Assembly: GCA_965215145.1 (NCBI GenBank) | Contig: OZ244038.1 | Span: 2,728,001 to 2,792,000 of the forward strand | DNA: 64,000 bases | DNA from: G965215145 sp965215145 | GTDB lineage: Bacteria > Bacteroidota > Rhodothermia > Rhodothermales > JANQRZ01 | Reading direction: 5' to 3' | In this document: positions 25,025-33,883 of the stretch, piece after piece | How the letters are laid out: the number at the start of each line of letters is the position of its first letter | Position numbering within the stretch: the stretch's first letter is position 1 | Notes under the pieces: generated by a model | Databases searched by the model: none | Seen by the model: the letters and a program-made list of their open reading frames with translations, nothing else | Told to the model about the DNA's origin: nothing | Translations under genes and position numbers: made by a program

Positions 25025-26032
25025 GTGCCCGTCACCATCTACGACATCGCCGCGCAAGCCGGCGTCTCGATCGCCACGGTCTCCCGCGTCTTCAGCGGGC
25101 AGACCCGGGTGGCGGACGACACGCGTGCGCGGGTGTTCCAGATGGCCGAGGCGCTGGGCTACGAGCCGAACGTCGCCGCGCAGAACCTCGCGCGCCAGAC
25201 GACCCAGGTGATCGGGGCCGTCGTCCCGATGCTGACGTCGTACTTCTTCATGGAGGTCATCCGCGGCGTGCAGGACGAGCTCTCCGAGGCCGGCTACGAC
25301 CTCCTCGTCTACGCCAGCCGCACGCCCTCGCACGTCGGCGCCCAGGTGGCGCGCGCGCTCCAACCCGGCCGCGCCGACGGCCTCCTGCTCTGCTCGACCC
25401 CGCTCTCCGACGCCCACGCCGAGCGCCTGAAGGCCAGCGGCGCCTGCGTCGTCCTCGTGGACTCGGCCCACCCCGCGTTCGACTCCGTCTCGGTGGACAA
25501 TGCAGAGGGCGGGTTCGTCGCCACGCGGCACCTGATCGCGGGGGGGGCGCAGCGGGTGGCGATGATCGCGCCGCACCCGGACGCCACGCCGGGCGTCGAG
25601 CGGCGACGCGGCTACGAGCGCGCACTCGCCGAAGCCGGGCTCGACGTCGACCCCGCCCTCGTCGTCGCCAGCGACGAGGCGCTCCAGCACGGGTTCACCC
25701 GCGAGGCCGGCTACGAGGCCATGCGCGAGCTCCTGGGCCGGAGTCCCCGGCCCGACGCCGTGTTCGTGGCCTCGGACGTCCAGGCCCTCGGCGCGCTCAA
25801 GGCCCTCCGCGACGCCGGCCTCCGCTGCCCCGAGGACCTCGCCCTCATCGGCTTCGACGACATCCGCACGAGCGCCTACGTCGGGCTCTCGACGCTGCGC
25901 CAGCCGATGTACGAGATGGGCCGCGTGGCAACCGAGCAGCTCCTCCGCCGCATCGCCGACGGCGACGCGCCGCCGGCCCACACCACGTTCTCCCCCGAGC
26001 TCATCGTGCGCGAGACGAGCGCGGCTCGCTGA
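25025..26032 (+). CDS. LacI-family transcriptional regulator of the glucan locus
   Basis: The predicted protein has 335 residues. The GTG at 25025 gives the canonical N-terminal helix-turn-helix VPVTIYDIAAQAGVSIATVS followed by RVF and the hinge helix region NVAAQNLARQTTQ. The ligand-binding domain follows (IGAVVPMLTSYFF, GADGLLLCST-like GRADGLLLCSTPLSD, VSVDNAEGG, DLALIGFDDI). An upstream in-frame TTG would translate the operator, so it was rejected. The effector is unknown; maltodextrins or a derived phosphosugar are likely from the neighbours. The TonB receptor gene starts 39 bases downstream on the same strand, so they are probably co-transcribed. Confidence 0.93.
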   Translation: MPVTIYDIAAQAGVSIATVSRVFSGQTRVADDTRARVFQMAEALGYEPNVAAQNLARQTTQVIGAVVPMLTSYFFMEVIRGVQDELSEAGYDLLVYASRTPSHVGAQVARALQPGRADGLLLCSTPLSDAHAERLKASGACVVLVDSAHPAFDSVSVDNAEGGFVATRHLIAGGAQRVAMIAPHPDATPGVERRRGYERALAEAGLDVDPALVVASDEALQHGFTREAGYEAMRELLGRSPRPDAVFVASDVQALGALKALRDAGLRCPEDLALIGFDDIRTSAYVGLSTLRQPMYEMGRVATEQLLRRIADGDAPPAHTTFSPELIVRETSAAR

Positions 26033-26070
26033 AGCCCGCCCGTCTCGCCTCTGCCCCACCCCACCGCCCG

Positions 26071-28995
26071 ATGAACACGCCCCTCCCCTCCCGCGTCTCC
26101 GGCTCCCGCGCTCTCGGCCTCGCGCTCCTCCTCCTCGTCGGGGCCGGCGCCGCGCAGGCGCAGTACGGCAAGATCCGCGGCACCGTCACCGACGCCGCCA
26201 CGGGCGAGCCGCTGCCCAGCGTGAACGTCCGCATCGAGGGGACGTCGCAGGGCGCCGCTACGAGCTTCGACGGGGCGTACACCATCATCGGCCTCCGGCC
26301 CGACACGTACGCCGTCACGTTCTCGTTCATCGGGTACCGGCCCGTCCGCGTCGAGGGCGTCCGCGTCAGCATCGACCTCACGACGGACCTCGACGTGGAG
26401 CTCGCCGAGGAGGTCGTCGAGGGCGAGGAGGTCGTCGTGACGGCCGAGCGGGCGCTCGTGCAGAAGGACCTCACCGCGACGACGGCTTATGTCTCGAGCG
26501 AGGAGATCCGGGCGCTCCCGGTGGAGAACTTCAGCGAGGTCGTCGAGCTCCAGGCCGGCGTCGTCAACGGGCACTTCCGTGGGGGCCGCCTCGGCGAGGT
26601 CGGCTACTGGGTCGACGGGCTCCCCGTCAGCGACGTCTACGACGGCGGGCTCGCGCTCTCCATCGAGAACGACATGGTGCAGGAGGCGCAGGTCGTCACC
26701 GGCGCCTTCAACGCCGAGTACGGGCAGGCCATGAGCGGCATCGTGAACGTCGTCACGAAGGACGGCTCGAACCGGTTCGAGGGCAACCTCATGGGCTTCC
26801 TCGGGGACTACGTGACGGGCGAGGAGACGCTCCCCACCGGCGCCTCGGTCTTCCCCGAGCTCGACGACCTCTCGGCGACCGCCGTCCAGAACCTCGAGGG
26901 CTCGCTCGGCGGGCCGATCCTGAGAGACCGCCTGTTCTTCTTCACCAGCGGGCGCTACTTCAAGAACGACGGCTGGGTCTACGGCCGGGACCTCTTCCGC
27001 GCCGGCAGCCTCCGCCGCGACGGCGACCCCGAGAGCGCGACGTTCCAGCAGCTCGTCCGCGACTCCACCGTCTTCGGGGACTCCGCGGCCGTCAGCCTCA
27101 ACCCCTTCGAGAAGGTCTCCGGGCAGGTCAAGCTCACGGCGCAGCTCGGGGGCGGGATGCGGCTGGCCGCCAACGCCATCGCCAGCCGCGAGGAGCTCGT
27201 CCCCGGCGATCCGTTCTCCCTGTTCTACTTCCCCACGGGGCTCCTCCAGGGCCAGCGCGACGCCTACTCCTCGTACCTCAAGTTCACCCACTCGGTCTCG
27301 AACAGAACCTTCTACGAGGTCGGCATCACGAACAACTACACCACCTTCGACGAGGCGCTCTTCGAGGACCCGAACGACCTCCGCTACCGCGAGAACGACT
27401 TCTTCGGGTTCACCCAGCAGCAGTTCACGAGCAACTTCCTCATCGGCGGCACCAACAACCGCCGGTTCGAGCGGGCGACGAACACGTGGCTCGCGAAGGC
27501 CGACGTGACGAGCCAGATCGGCAACGCCAACCTCGTCAAGTTCGGCGTCGAGGGGCGGCTCCACAGCCTCCGCTACACCGAGGGCACCGTCGTCGTCGAC
27601 GACGAGGACGCGGTGCCGCGCGAGGACCAGACCCTGCTGCAGGCACGCGGGCAGCGGGTCCTCCTCAACGGCGCCTACGATTACGGCCCCACCGAGTTCA
27701 GCGCCTACCTCCAGGACAAGATCGAGCTCGGCGGGCTCATCATCAACGTCGGCCTCCGGTTCGACTACTTCGACTCCGACGGCCGCGTCCTCCGCGACCC
27801 CACCGACCCCAACGCCGTCGAGCTCGGCCGCCGCCTCGTCGTCCGCAACGCCGACGGCCTCCCCATCGGCGCCGACGGCAACCCCATCCTGGACGAGGAC
27901 GGCAACCCCATCCTCGACCCGCGACAAGACGAGGACGGCCGGTTCCAGTTCTACCTCGACGGCGACGGCAACGTCACCAATTACACGCCCGACGAGGCCT
28001 TCGGACGGGCGAGCCCGAAGTGGCAGCTCTCGCCGCGGCTCGGCGTCGCCTTCCCGATCACGGAAGGCGGCGTGGTTCACTTCTCGTACGGGCAGTTCTT
28101 CCAGCGGCCGAACTTCGAGCTCCTCTACCGGAACCCGTACTTCCTCCTCGGCAACAGCGGCTCCGGCCTCCAGGGCCTCGTCGGCAACGCCGACCTCGAG
28201 CCGGAGCAGACGATCTCGGGCGAGATCGGCGTCAAGCAGCAGCTCACGGCGTCGAGCGCCGTCGAGCTGACGGCGTACTACCGCGACATCCGGAACCTCG
28301 CCGGCACGGCCGTCGAGCCCATCACGGTCCGCGGCTCCAGCGTCCGCTACGGGCAGATCCAGAACTCCGACTTCGGCTTCGTCCGCGGCATCATCCTCCG
28401 CCTCGACCAGCGGATCGGGCGGAGCCTCTTCGCCGGCGTAGACTACACGTTCCAGGTCGCGCGCACGAACGCGAGCGACCCGAACCAGTCCTACGAGGCC
28501 CGCGCGGCCAACGCCCCGCTGGAGCAGCAGATCCTCCCGGCCAACTGGGACCAGCGCCACACCGTCACCGCCACGCTCGGCTACGACAACGCCGCGCTCG
28601 ACGCCGGCTTCGGCCTCGTCTTCAACTACGGCACCGGCGAGCCCTACACGCCCGCCTTCACGAGCGAGATCAGCCGGGACCAGGTGCCCGGCCGTGTCCT
28701 GCTCAACTCCGAGGTCAAGCCGAGCACGGCCGTCCTGAACCTCACGGCCCACAAGAACTTCCGCCTCGTCGGCGACCACTCCGTCCAGCTCTTCACGAAG
28801 GTGGACAACGTGCTCGACGCGCGCAACGAGACGGGCGTCTTCGGCGAGACCGGCCGCGCCACCTACTCCCTCTTCCAGAACCGCGACGCCGACACGTTCC
28901 AGGGCGACCCGGCCTTCCTGAGCCGGTTCTACACCCGCCCCGGCTTCTTCACCCAGCCGCGCCGCGTCGTGCTCGGCCTCCGCTACGGGTTCTAG
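26071..28995 (+). CDS. TonB-dependent outer-membrane receptor with CarboxypepD_reg-like domain
   Basis: The predicted protein has 974 residues and a signal peptide ending near residue 31 (GAGAAQAQ). Residues 33-115 are a carboxypeptidase-regulatory-like domain (GKIRGTVTDAATGEPLPSVN). A plug domain follows (EEVVVTAERA, DGLPVSDVYDGGLALSIE, GQAMSGIVNVVTKDG), then a beta-barrel ending in an aromatic residue (VVLGLRYGF). Such receptors import oligosaccharides across the outer membrane using TonB-ExbBD energy. One barrel loop near residues 590-640 holds tandem DGNPIL repeats and other Asp/Gly runs suggesting Ca2+ binding. It is the first structural gene behind the LacI regulator; no SusD partner follows. 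Confidence 0.93.
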   Translation: MNTPLPSRVSGSRALGLALLLLVGAGAAQAQYGKIRGTVTDAATGEPLPSVNVRIEGTSQGAATSFDGAYTIIGLRPDTYAVTFSFIGYRPVRVEGVRVSIDLTTDLDVELAEEVVEGEEVVVTAERALVQKDLTATTAYVSSEEIRALPVENFSEVVELQAGVVNGHFRGGRLGEVGYWVDGLPVSDVYDGGLALSIENDMVQEAQVVTGAFNAEYGQAMSGIVNVVTKDGSNRFEGNLMGFLGDYVTGEETLPTGASVFPELDDLSATAVQNLEGSLGGPILRDRLFFFTSGRYFKNDGWVYGRDLFRAGSLRRDGDPESATFQQLVRDSTVFGDSAAVSLNPFEKVSGQVKLTAQLGGGMRLAANAIASREELVPGDPFSLFYFPTGLLQGQRDAYSSYLKFTHSVSNRTFYEVGITNNYTTFDEALFEDPNDLRYRENDFFGFTQQQFTSNFLIGGTNNRRFERATNTWLAKADVTSQIGNANLVKFGVEGRLHSLRYTEGTVVVDDEDAVPREDQTLLQARGQRVLLNGAYDYGPTEFSAYLQDKIELGGLIINVGLRFDYFDSDGRVLRDPTDPNAVELGRRLVVRNADGLPIGADGNPILDEDGNPILDPRQDEDGRFQFYLDGDGNVTNYTPDEAFGRASPKWQLSPRLGVAFPITEGGVVHFSYGQFFQRPNFELLYRNPYFLLGNSGSGLQGLVGNADLEPEQTISGEIGVKQQLTASSAVELTAYYRDIRNLAGTAVEPITVRGSSVRYGQIQNSDFGFVRGIILRLDQRIGRSLFAGVDYTFQVARTNASDPNQSYEARAANAPLEQQILPANWDQRHTVTATLGYDNAALDAGFGLVFNYGTGEPYTPAFTSEISRDQVPGRVLLNSEVKPSTAVLNLTAHKNFRLVGDHSVQLFTKVDNVLDARNETGVFGETGRATYSLFQNRDADTFQGDPAFLSRFYTRPGFFTQPRRVVLGLRYGF

Positions 28996-29105
28996 CGGCC
29001 CCGCCTGCGCAGCGAGACTTCACACACGTTTTGCACCTGCCCTGACCGACCCGCGGCACTCCCACGTTGGAGCCTACCCCCCCTCCGATCGAACCTCCCC
29101 GCTTG

Positions 29106-32100
29106 ATGCGCCTCCCCCTCCCCCGCCTCTGCCTGGCCCTGGCCCTCGCCGCCGCGTGGGGCGCGCTCGCCCCCGTGGCGCCGGCGCAGGACCGCGACGA
29201 CCTCCCGGCGTTCCTCCTGGACAACGACTTCTACTCCGACCGTGGGGAGCAGAAGAAGGGGCTGATGAACGGCAACCAGATCGCGCTGACGTTCTTCAAC
29301 TACGGCCTCCTCGGCGGCGTCGGCGAGACCCGGGGGGAGTGGCCGCGCGGCTCCGACGACTTCTACATCGGCGATGTGCTCCCCGTCGTCGGCGTCGAGT
29401 TCCCCGTCGACACCGACGGCGACGGCGAGGCCGACACGCTCCTCGTGTCCACCGTCACCACGCGCGGCCCCCGCGCCGGCATCGACCTCGAGGGGCCGGA
29501 CGGGCAACAGAACGTGTTCTGGGGGTTCGAGCCGAAGGCCGGCTTCGCGGCGGACGCGTTCACCAGTGACGAGTGCGTCTTCGAGGACGAGGACGGGGTG
29601 CCCGTTACGCAGAACGACCGCCCGGCGATCTCGACCGACCCCTGCACGTGGCCGTCGTTCTGGCCCGACCAGCCCACCTGGATCGACCCGATGACGGGGC
29701 AGGCGCAGTGGAACGGGTTCTTCGGCCGCGACCAGTTCCAGGCCGACCTCGAGACGTACTTCTGGATGGACGACGTCAACGACGAGGAGCCGACGGCCCA
29801 AGCCCAGAGCGTCGGCGGCACGTTCCAGGCCGACTCCACCCGGCCTAGCCTCGAAAGCCTCGGGCTGACGATGAAGGTCCGCGGGCTCCAGTGGAGCCAG
29901 TTCCTCGCCGAGGACGCCATCTTCTGGCTCTACGAGGTCACCAACACCAGCACCACCACGTACCCCCGTGTCGCCGTCGGCCTCACCGTCGGCACGCTCG
30001 CCGGCGGCGACGGGGACTCCCAGGACGACCTCGCCTTCTTCGACCAGGGCAACCGGATCGTCTACTCCTGGGACAACGACAACTCCGGCAACGCCGGCCA
30101 GAACGTCGGCTACGTCGGCTACGGCTTCCTCGAGAGCCCCGGCGACGACTTCAACGGGATCGACGACGACGGCGACGGCGACCCCCGGTTCGAGCAGGGT
30201 CAGGACTTCCGCGGCCTCCCGTACATCTCGGAGGCCGAGGCCGGCGACCCCGCCCTCAACCAGTTCCGCCAGGAGGACTTCGAGGGCCGCACCTTCGCCG
30301 AGGGCGACCCCGTCATCGTGATCGACTACGACACCGGCGAGCGCTCGGTCGAGTACCTCCCCGCCGAGGGCCTCACCGTCGAGACCCCGCTCGGGCCGAT
30401 CCGCGTGGAGCCGGGGACGTTCCTGGAGGAGACGCAGCGGGCGATCCAGGGGCAGCTCGAGACCGTCGTCGTGACGGAGAAGAACCTCGTCGACGAGGAC
30501 CTCGACGGCGTCGTGGACGAGGACGAGAACCTCCACTTCACCCGCCGCTTCCAGCAGCTCGACAACTCCATCGCCACGCTGGAGCCGGTGCGCTACGCCA
30601 ACTACGTCGGCTTCGCCGAGGCCACCCGCGACCGCGACCCCACCGAGCAGGACTCTCTCAACTACGGCCTGCTGAACCCGCTGATCGACGAGGCCCGCGA
30701 CGACGGCGTCGACAACGACGGCGACTGGACGATGGAGGACGACCTCGGCGCCGACGGCAAGCCCGCCACCGGCGACGAGGGCGAGGGCGACGGCGTCCCC
30801 ACGCCCGGCGAGCCGAACTTCGACGCGCTCGACGTGACCGAGAGCGACCAGGTCGGGCTCTCCAGCTTCTTCTACTTTAACCCCCCCGGCCGCCTCCGCA
30901 TGAACCAGGACGAGAGCCTCTGGCAGGCGCTCTCGCCGGGGTTCTTCACCACCAACGACGAGCTCGAGCAGCAGCAGGGCTCCGGCGGCGTCGACGGCGA
31001 CTTCGTCTTCGGCTCGGGGTACTTCCGCCTCGAGCCCGGTGAGACCCTCCGGTTCTCGCTCGCCACCGTCTTCGGCGAGGACCTCCGGGACATCACCAAC
31101 AACACCCAGACGATCCAGGAGATCTACGACCGGAACTACCAGTTCGCCCGGCCGCCCATCCGGCCGACCCTCGGCGCCGTGCCCGGCGACGGGCAGGTCA
31201 CCCTCTACTGGGACTCGAAGTCGCTCGACTCCGTCGACCCCCTGAACGGGATGGACTTCGAGGGCTACCGCATCTTCAAGAGCACCGACGTCAACTTCAA
31301 CGACCCCGACCGGCTCTCCGACGCCTTCGGCAACGAGACCGGCATCCTCGTCCCGGAATTCCAGTTCGACCTCGACAACGGGATCAACGGGGTCTACACC
31401 TCGCCCGACAGCCGCCTGCTCGGCGTGCCGTTCCCGCTCGGTGAGGACACGGGCCTCCAGTTCTCGGTGGTCGACGACGACGTCGTCAACGGGCAGCGCT
31501 ACTACTACGCCATCACGGCCTACGACCGCGGCGTGGCGGGCGAGATCTTCCCGGCCGAGAACAACCTCGACTTCGACATCCTCAACGACGGCACGGTCGT
31601 CCCCGGCCAGAACGTCGTCTCGGTCGTCCCGAACGCGCCGGTGCCGGGGTTCCAGGGCGGCGGGGTCGTCGGTGCGGCCGAGCACGTCCGCGGCCCGGCC
31701 GACGGGACGGTGCTGACCGAGGTGCTCGCCCCAGCGCTGATCCCCGACGGCGGCACCTACACCGTCAGCTTCGGCGGGGAGGGCATCATCGCGGACAGCT
31801 TCTACGTCACCAACGCGGCGGCGGACACGCTCGCACGGGGCCTCATCGGGCGCAGCGAGAGCTTCGTCTTCGACGGCCTCCGGCTGATCCTCCAGAACGT
31901 CGAGACGCAGATCGTCTCGGAGGGCTTCGAGGACGAGCGGGAGAGCCGCCGCAAGGCCAACGCCACGGTGGTCCAGATCAACCGGATCGGCTGGACCCTC
32001 AACGGCACGGCCGTCCCCTACGACTACGAGGTCACGTTCGCCGACGAGCCCGTCGACGAGTCCATCGGCGGGTTCACCCTCGGCGAGGGGAACAACGCGC

Positions 32101-32744
32101 CGACGGCCGTGGCGCGCGAGACGTTCTTCAGCGTGCGGAACCTCACGCTCGACCGCCCCGCCACCTTCGTCCTCTTCGAGCCCGACGACAACGGCCGCTT
32201 CGACCTCGGCGACGCCATCTTCATCTACGAGGACGTCGACGGCGACGGCGAGCTCGACCCGACGTTCGGGCTGAGCTACCTCGGCACGGGACCCAACAAC
32301 GGCGGCACGGAGCCGGCCGCAGCCGGGGACGTGTACCGGATCGAGACGGTGAAGTCGTTCACCGAGCGCGACGTGTACCGGCTCGGGACGGCGGGGCCGG
32401 GGGTGGACGAGGACGCCGCGCGCGCGCAGCTCGAGCTCATCCGCGTCGTCCCGAACCCCTACGTCGCCGCGGCGTCGTGGGAGCGCGGGCTCCCGGGCAA
32501 CGTGAGCGGCCGGGGCGAGCGCCGGGTGGACTTCGTGAACCTCCCCGAGGACGCCCGCGTCCGCGTCTACACCGTCCGCGGCGCCCTCGTCTGGGAGGGC
32601 CGGAAGGAGCCCGGCATCGCCGACGCCACGCTGAGCTGGGACCTCCGCACGCGCGAGGGCCTCGACGTCGCCTACGGCGTCTACTTCTACCACGTCGAGA
32701 GCCCCCTCGGCGACAAGACGGGCAAGATCGCCCTCATCAAGTGA
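29106..32744 (+). CDS. Very large secreted Asp-rich protein, probable T9SS substrate
   Basis: The predicted protein has 1,212 residues. The ATG at 29106 gives a good signal peptide (RLPLPRLCLALALAAAWGAL); the TTG at 29067 would add 13 unlike residues. The mature protein is rich in Asp loops such as DTDGDGEADT, DDDGDGDPRFE, DEDLDGVVDEDE and DNDGDWTMEDD, which look like calcium-binding loops. A fibronectin-III-like segment lies around residues 690-830 (FEGYRIFKSTD). The C-terminal 80 residues (RVVPNPYVAAASW, RVYTVRGALVWEG, GVYFYHVESPLGDK) form an Ig-like sorting-type end. It sits between the receptor and a PorV-like gene. It may be a surface subunit of the uptake machinery; no enzyme motif is seen. 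Confidence 0.85.
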   Translation: MRLPLPRLCLALALAAAWGALAPVAPAQDRDDLPAFLLDNDFYSDRGEQKKGLMNGNQIALTFFNYGLLGGVGETRGEWPRGSDDFYIGDVLPVVGVEFPVDTDGDGEADTLLVSTVTTRGPRAGIDLEGPDGQQNVFWGFEPKAGFAADAFTSDECVFEDEDGVPVTQNDRPAISTDPCTWPSFWPDQPTWIDPMTGQAQWNGFFGRDQFQADLETYFWMDDVNDEEPTAQAQSVGGTFQADSTRPSLESLGLTMKVRGLQWSQFLAEDAIFWLYEVTNTSTTTYPRVAVGLTVGTLAGGDGDSQDDLAFFDQGNRIVYSWDNDNSGNAGQNVGYVGYGFLESPGDDFNGIDDDGDGDPRFEQGQDFRGLPYISEAEAGDPALNQFRQEDFEGRTFAEGDPVIVIDYDTGERSVEYLPAEGLTVETPLGPIRVEPGTFLEETQRAIQGQLETVVVTEKNLVDEDLDGVVDEDENLHFTRRFQQLDNSIATLEPVRYANYVGFAEATRDRDPTEQDSLNYGLLNPLIDEARDDGVDNDGDWTMEDDLGADGKPATGDEGEGDGVPTPGEPNFDALDVTESDQVGLSSFFYFNPPGRLRMNQDESLWQALSPGFFTTNDELEQQQGSGGVDGDFVFGSGYFRLEPGETLRFSLATVFGEDLRDITNNTQTIQEIYDRNYQFARPPIRPTLGAVPGDGQVTLYWDSKSLDSVDPLNGMDFEGYRIFKSTDVNFNDPDRLSDAFGNETGILVPEFQFDLDNGINGVYTSPDSRLLGVPFPLGEDTGLQFSVVDDDVVNGQRYYYAITAYDRGVAGEIFPAENNLDFDILNDGTVVPGQNVVSVVPNAPVPGFQGGGVVGAAEHVRGPADGTVLTEVLAPALIPDGGTYTVSFGGEGIIADSFYVTNAAADTLARGLIGRSESFVFDGLRLILQNVETQIVSEGFEDERESRRKANATVVQINRIGWTLNGTAVPYDYEVTFADEPVDESIGGFTLGEGNNAPTAVARETFFSVRNLTLDRPATFVLFEPDDNGRFDLGDAIFIYEDVDGDGELDPTFGLSYLGTGPNNGGTEPAAAGDVYRIETVKSFTERDVYRLGTAGPGVDEDAARAQLELIRVVPNPYVAAASWERGLPGNVSGRGERRVDFVNLPEDARVRVYTVRGALVWEGRKEPGIADATLSWDLRTREGLDVAYGVYFYHVESPLGDKTGKIALIK

Positions 32745-32752
32745 GCCGCCTC

Positions 32753-33811
32753 ATGCGAGTGATCCGCACCATACGAACGCCCCGACTTCCCCTCGCGCTG
32801 GTCGCCCTCCTCGTCGGCGCGACCGTCCCCCCCGCGCATGCGCAGGACAAGGTCGCCACGACGGCGGCGCAGTTCCTCGGCCTCGGCGTGGGCGCTCGCG
32901 CCACGGCCATGGGCGGCGCCCAGGTCGCCGGCGTCGAGGGGCCGACGGCGCTCTACTGGAACCCCTCGGCCATCGCCGCGATGCCGGCGAGCGGCCTCGA
33001 ATTCTCGAACAGCGAGTGGCTCGTCGACACCGACTTCCAGTTCGCCGCCCTCGTCTTCGACGCCGGCGCCCTCGGCCACTTCGGCGTCTCCGTCACGAAC
33101 ATGGACTACGGCGAGGACGGCGTCACCGCGATCGACGAGTGCGGCCCCGCGAACCCGACCTGCGAGACCGGCGAGCGGTGGGCCGCCAGCAGCCTCGCCG
33201 TCGGCGTCTCCTATGCCCGCAACCTCACCGACAAGTTCGCCGTCGGCGGCACGCTGAAGTTCGTCCGGGACCAGGTCTGGAACGAGAGCGCCAACGGCGG
33301 CGCCCTCGACCTCGGCGTCACCTACGACACCGGCTACCGCGGGCTCAAGATCGGGATGAGCATGGCGAACTTCGGGACCGACATGCGGCTCTCCGGCGTG
33401 GACCTCCGGCGCCGCGTCGAGGCCGCCGACGACCAGGCCGGCTCGAACGACCGCCTCGCGGCCAACCTCGAGGTCGACGAGTGGGCGATGCCGCTCATCT
33501 TCCGCGTCGGCGTCTCGGCCGTCCCCTTCCGCGCGGCCGGGCAACGGCTCACGCTCGCCGTCGACGGCAACGCCCCCTCGGACCAGGCGCAGTCGGCCAG
33601 CTTCGGCGCCGAGTACGCCTTCCGCGAGATCGCCTTCGTGCGCGGCGGCTGGCGCCAGGCCTTCGGCTTCGACGGCGACGACGGGTGGACGCTCGGCTTC
33701 GGCCTCCGCTACGCCTTCACCGATCGCCTCGCCGGCCACTTCGACTACTCCTTCCAGAACCTGGAGCCCTTCGGGACTCCGCAGATGTTCGCGCTCGGCT
33801 TCACCTTCTGA
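32753..33811 (+). CDS. PorV/PorQ-family outer-membrane beta-barrel protein
   Basis: The predicted protein has 352 residues. A signal peptide ends at PPAHAQ. The diagnostic start of the mature barrel is FLGLGVGARATAMGGAQVA followed by ALYWNPSAIA, as in PorV/UPF0164 barrels, and the protein ends MFALGFTF with a terminal Phe. PorV proteins shuttle T9SS cargo to the surface attachment complex. Its position directly after a T9SS-like substrate gene (8 bases downstream) suggests a dedicated carrier or barrel for that protein. One potential disulfide pair is visible (DECGPANPTCE). Confidence 0.88.
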   Translation: MRVIRTIRTPRLPLALVALLVGATVPPAHAQDKVATTAAQFLGLGVGARATAMGGAQVAGVEGPTALYWNPSAIAAMPASGLEFSNSEWLVDTDFQFAALVFDAGALGHFGVSVTNMDYGEDGVTAIDECGPANPTCETGERWAASSLAVGVSYARNLTDKFAVGGTLKFVRDQVWNESANGGALDLGVTYDTGYRGLKIGMSMANFGTDMRLSGVDLRRRVEAADDQAGSNDRLAANLEVDEWAMPLIFRVGVSAVPFRAAGQRLTLAVDGNAPSDQAQSASFGAEYAFREIAFVRGGWRQAFGFDGDDGWTLGFGLRYAFTDRLAGHFDYSFQNLEPFGTPQMFALGFTF

Positions 33812-33883
33812 GGCCCCCGCGCGGCACCCACGGGCGGCCCTCTCCGGGCCCCCGCCCCCCCTCACATCACACCGAGGTACCCC

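Noticed and set aside
28992..32693. A 1,233-codon open frame on the minus strand, and a similar 967-codon frame at 25876-28779
   Set aside because: They lie antisense to well-supported secreted proteins, have no domain or signal, and consist of Val/Glu/Asp/Arg-rich text typical of the complement of GC-rich coding DNA.
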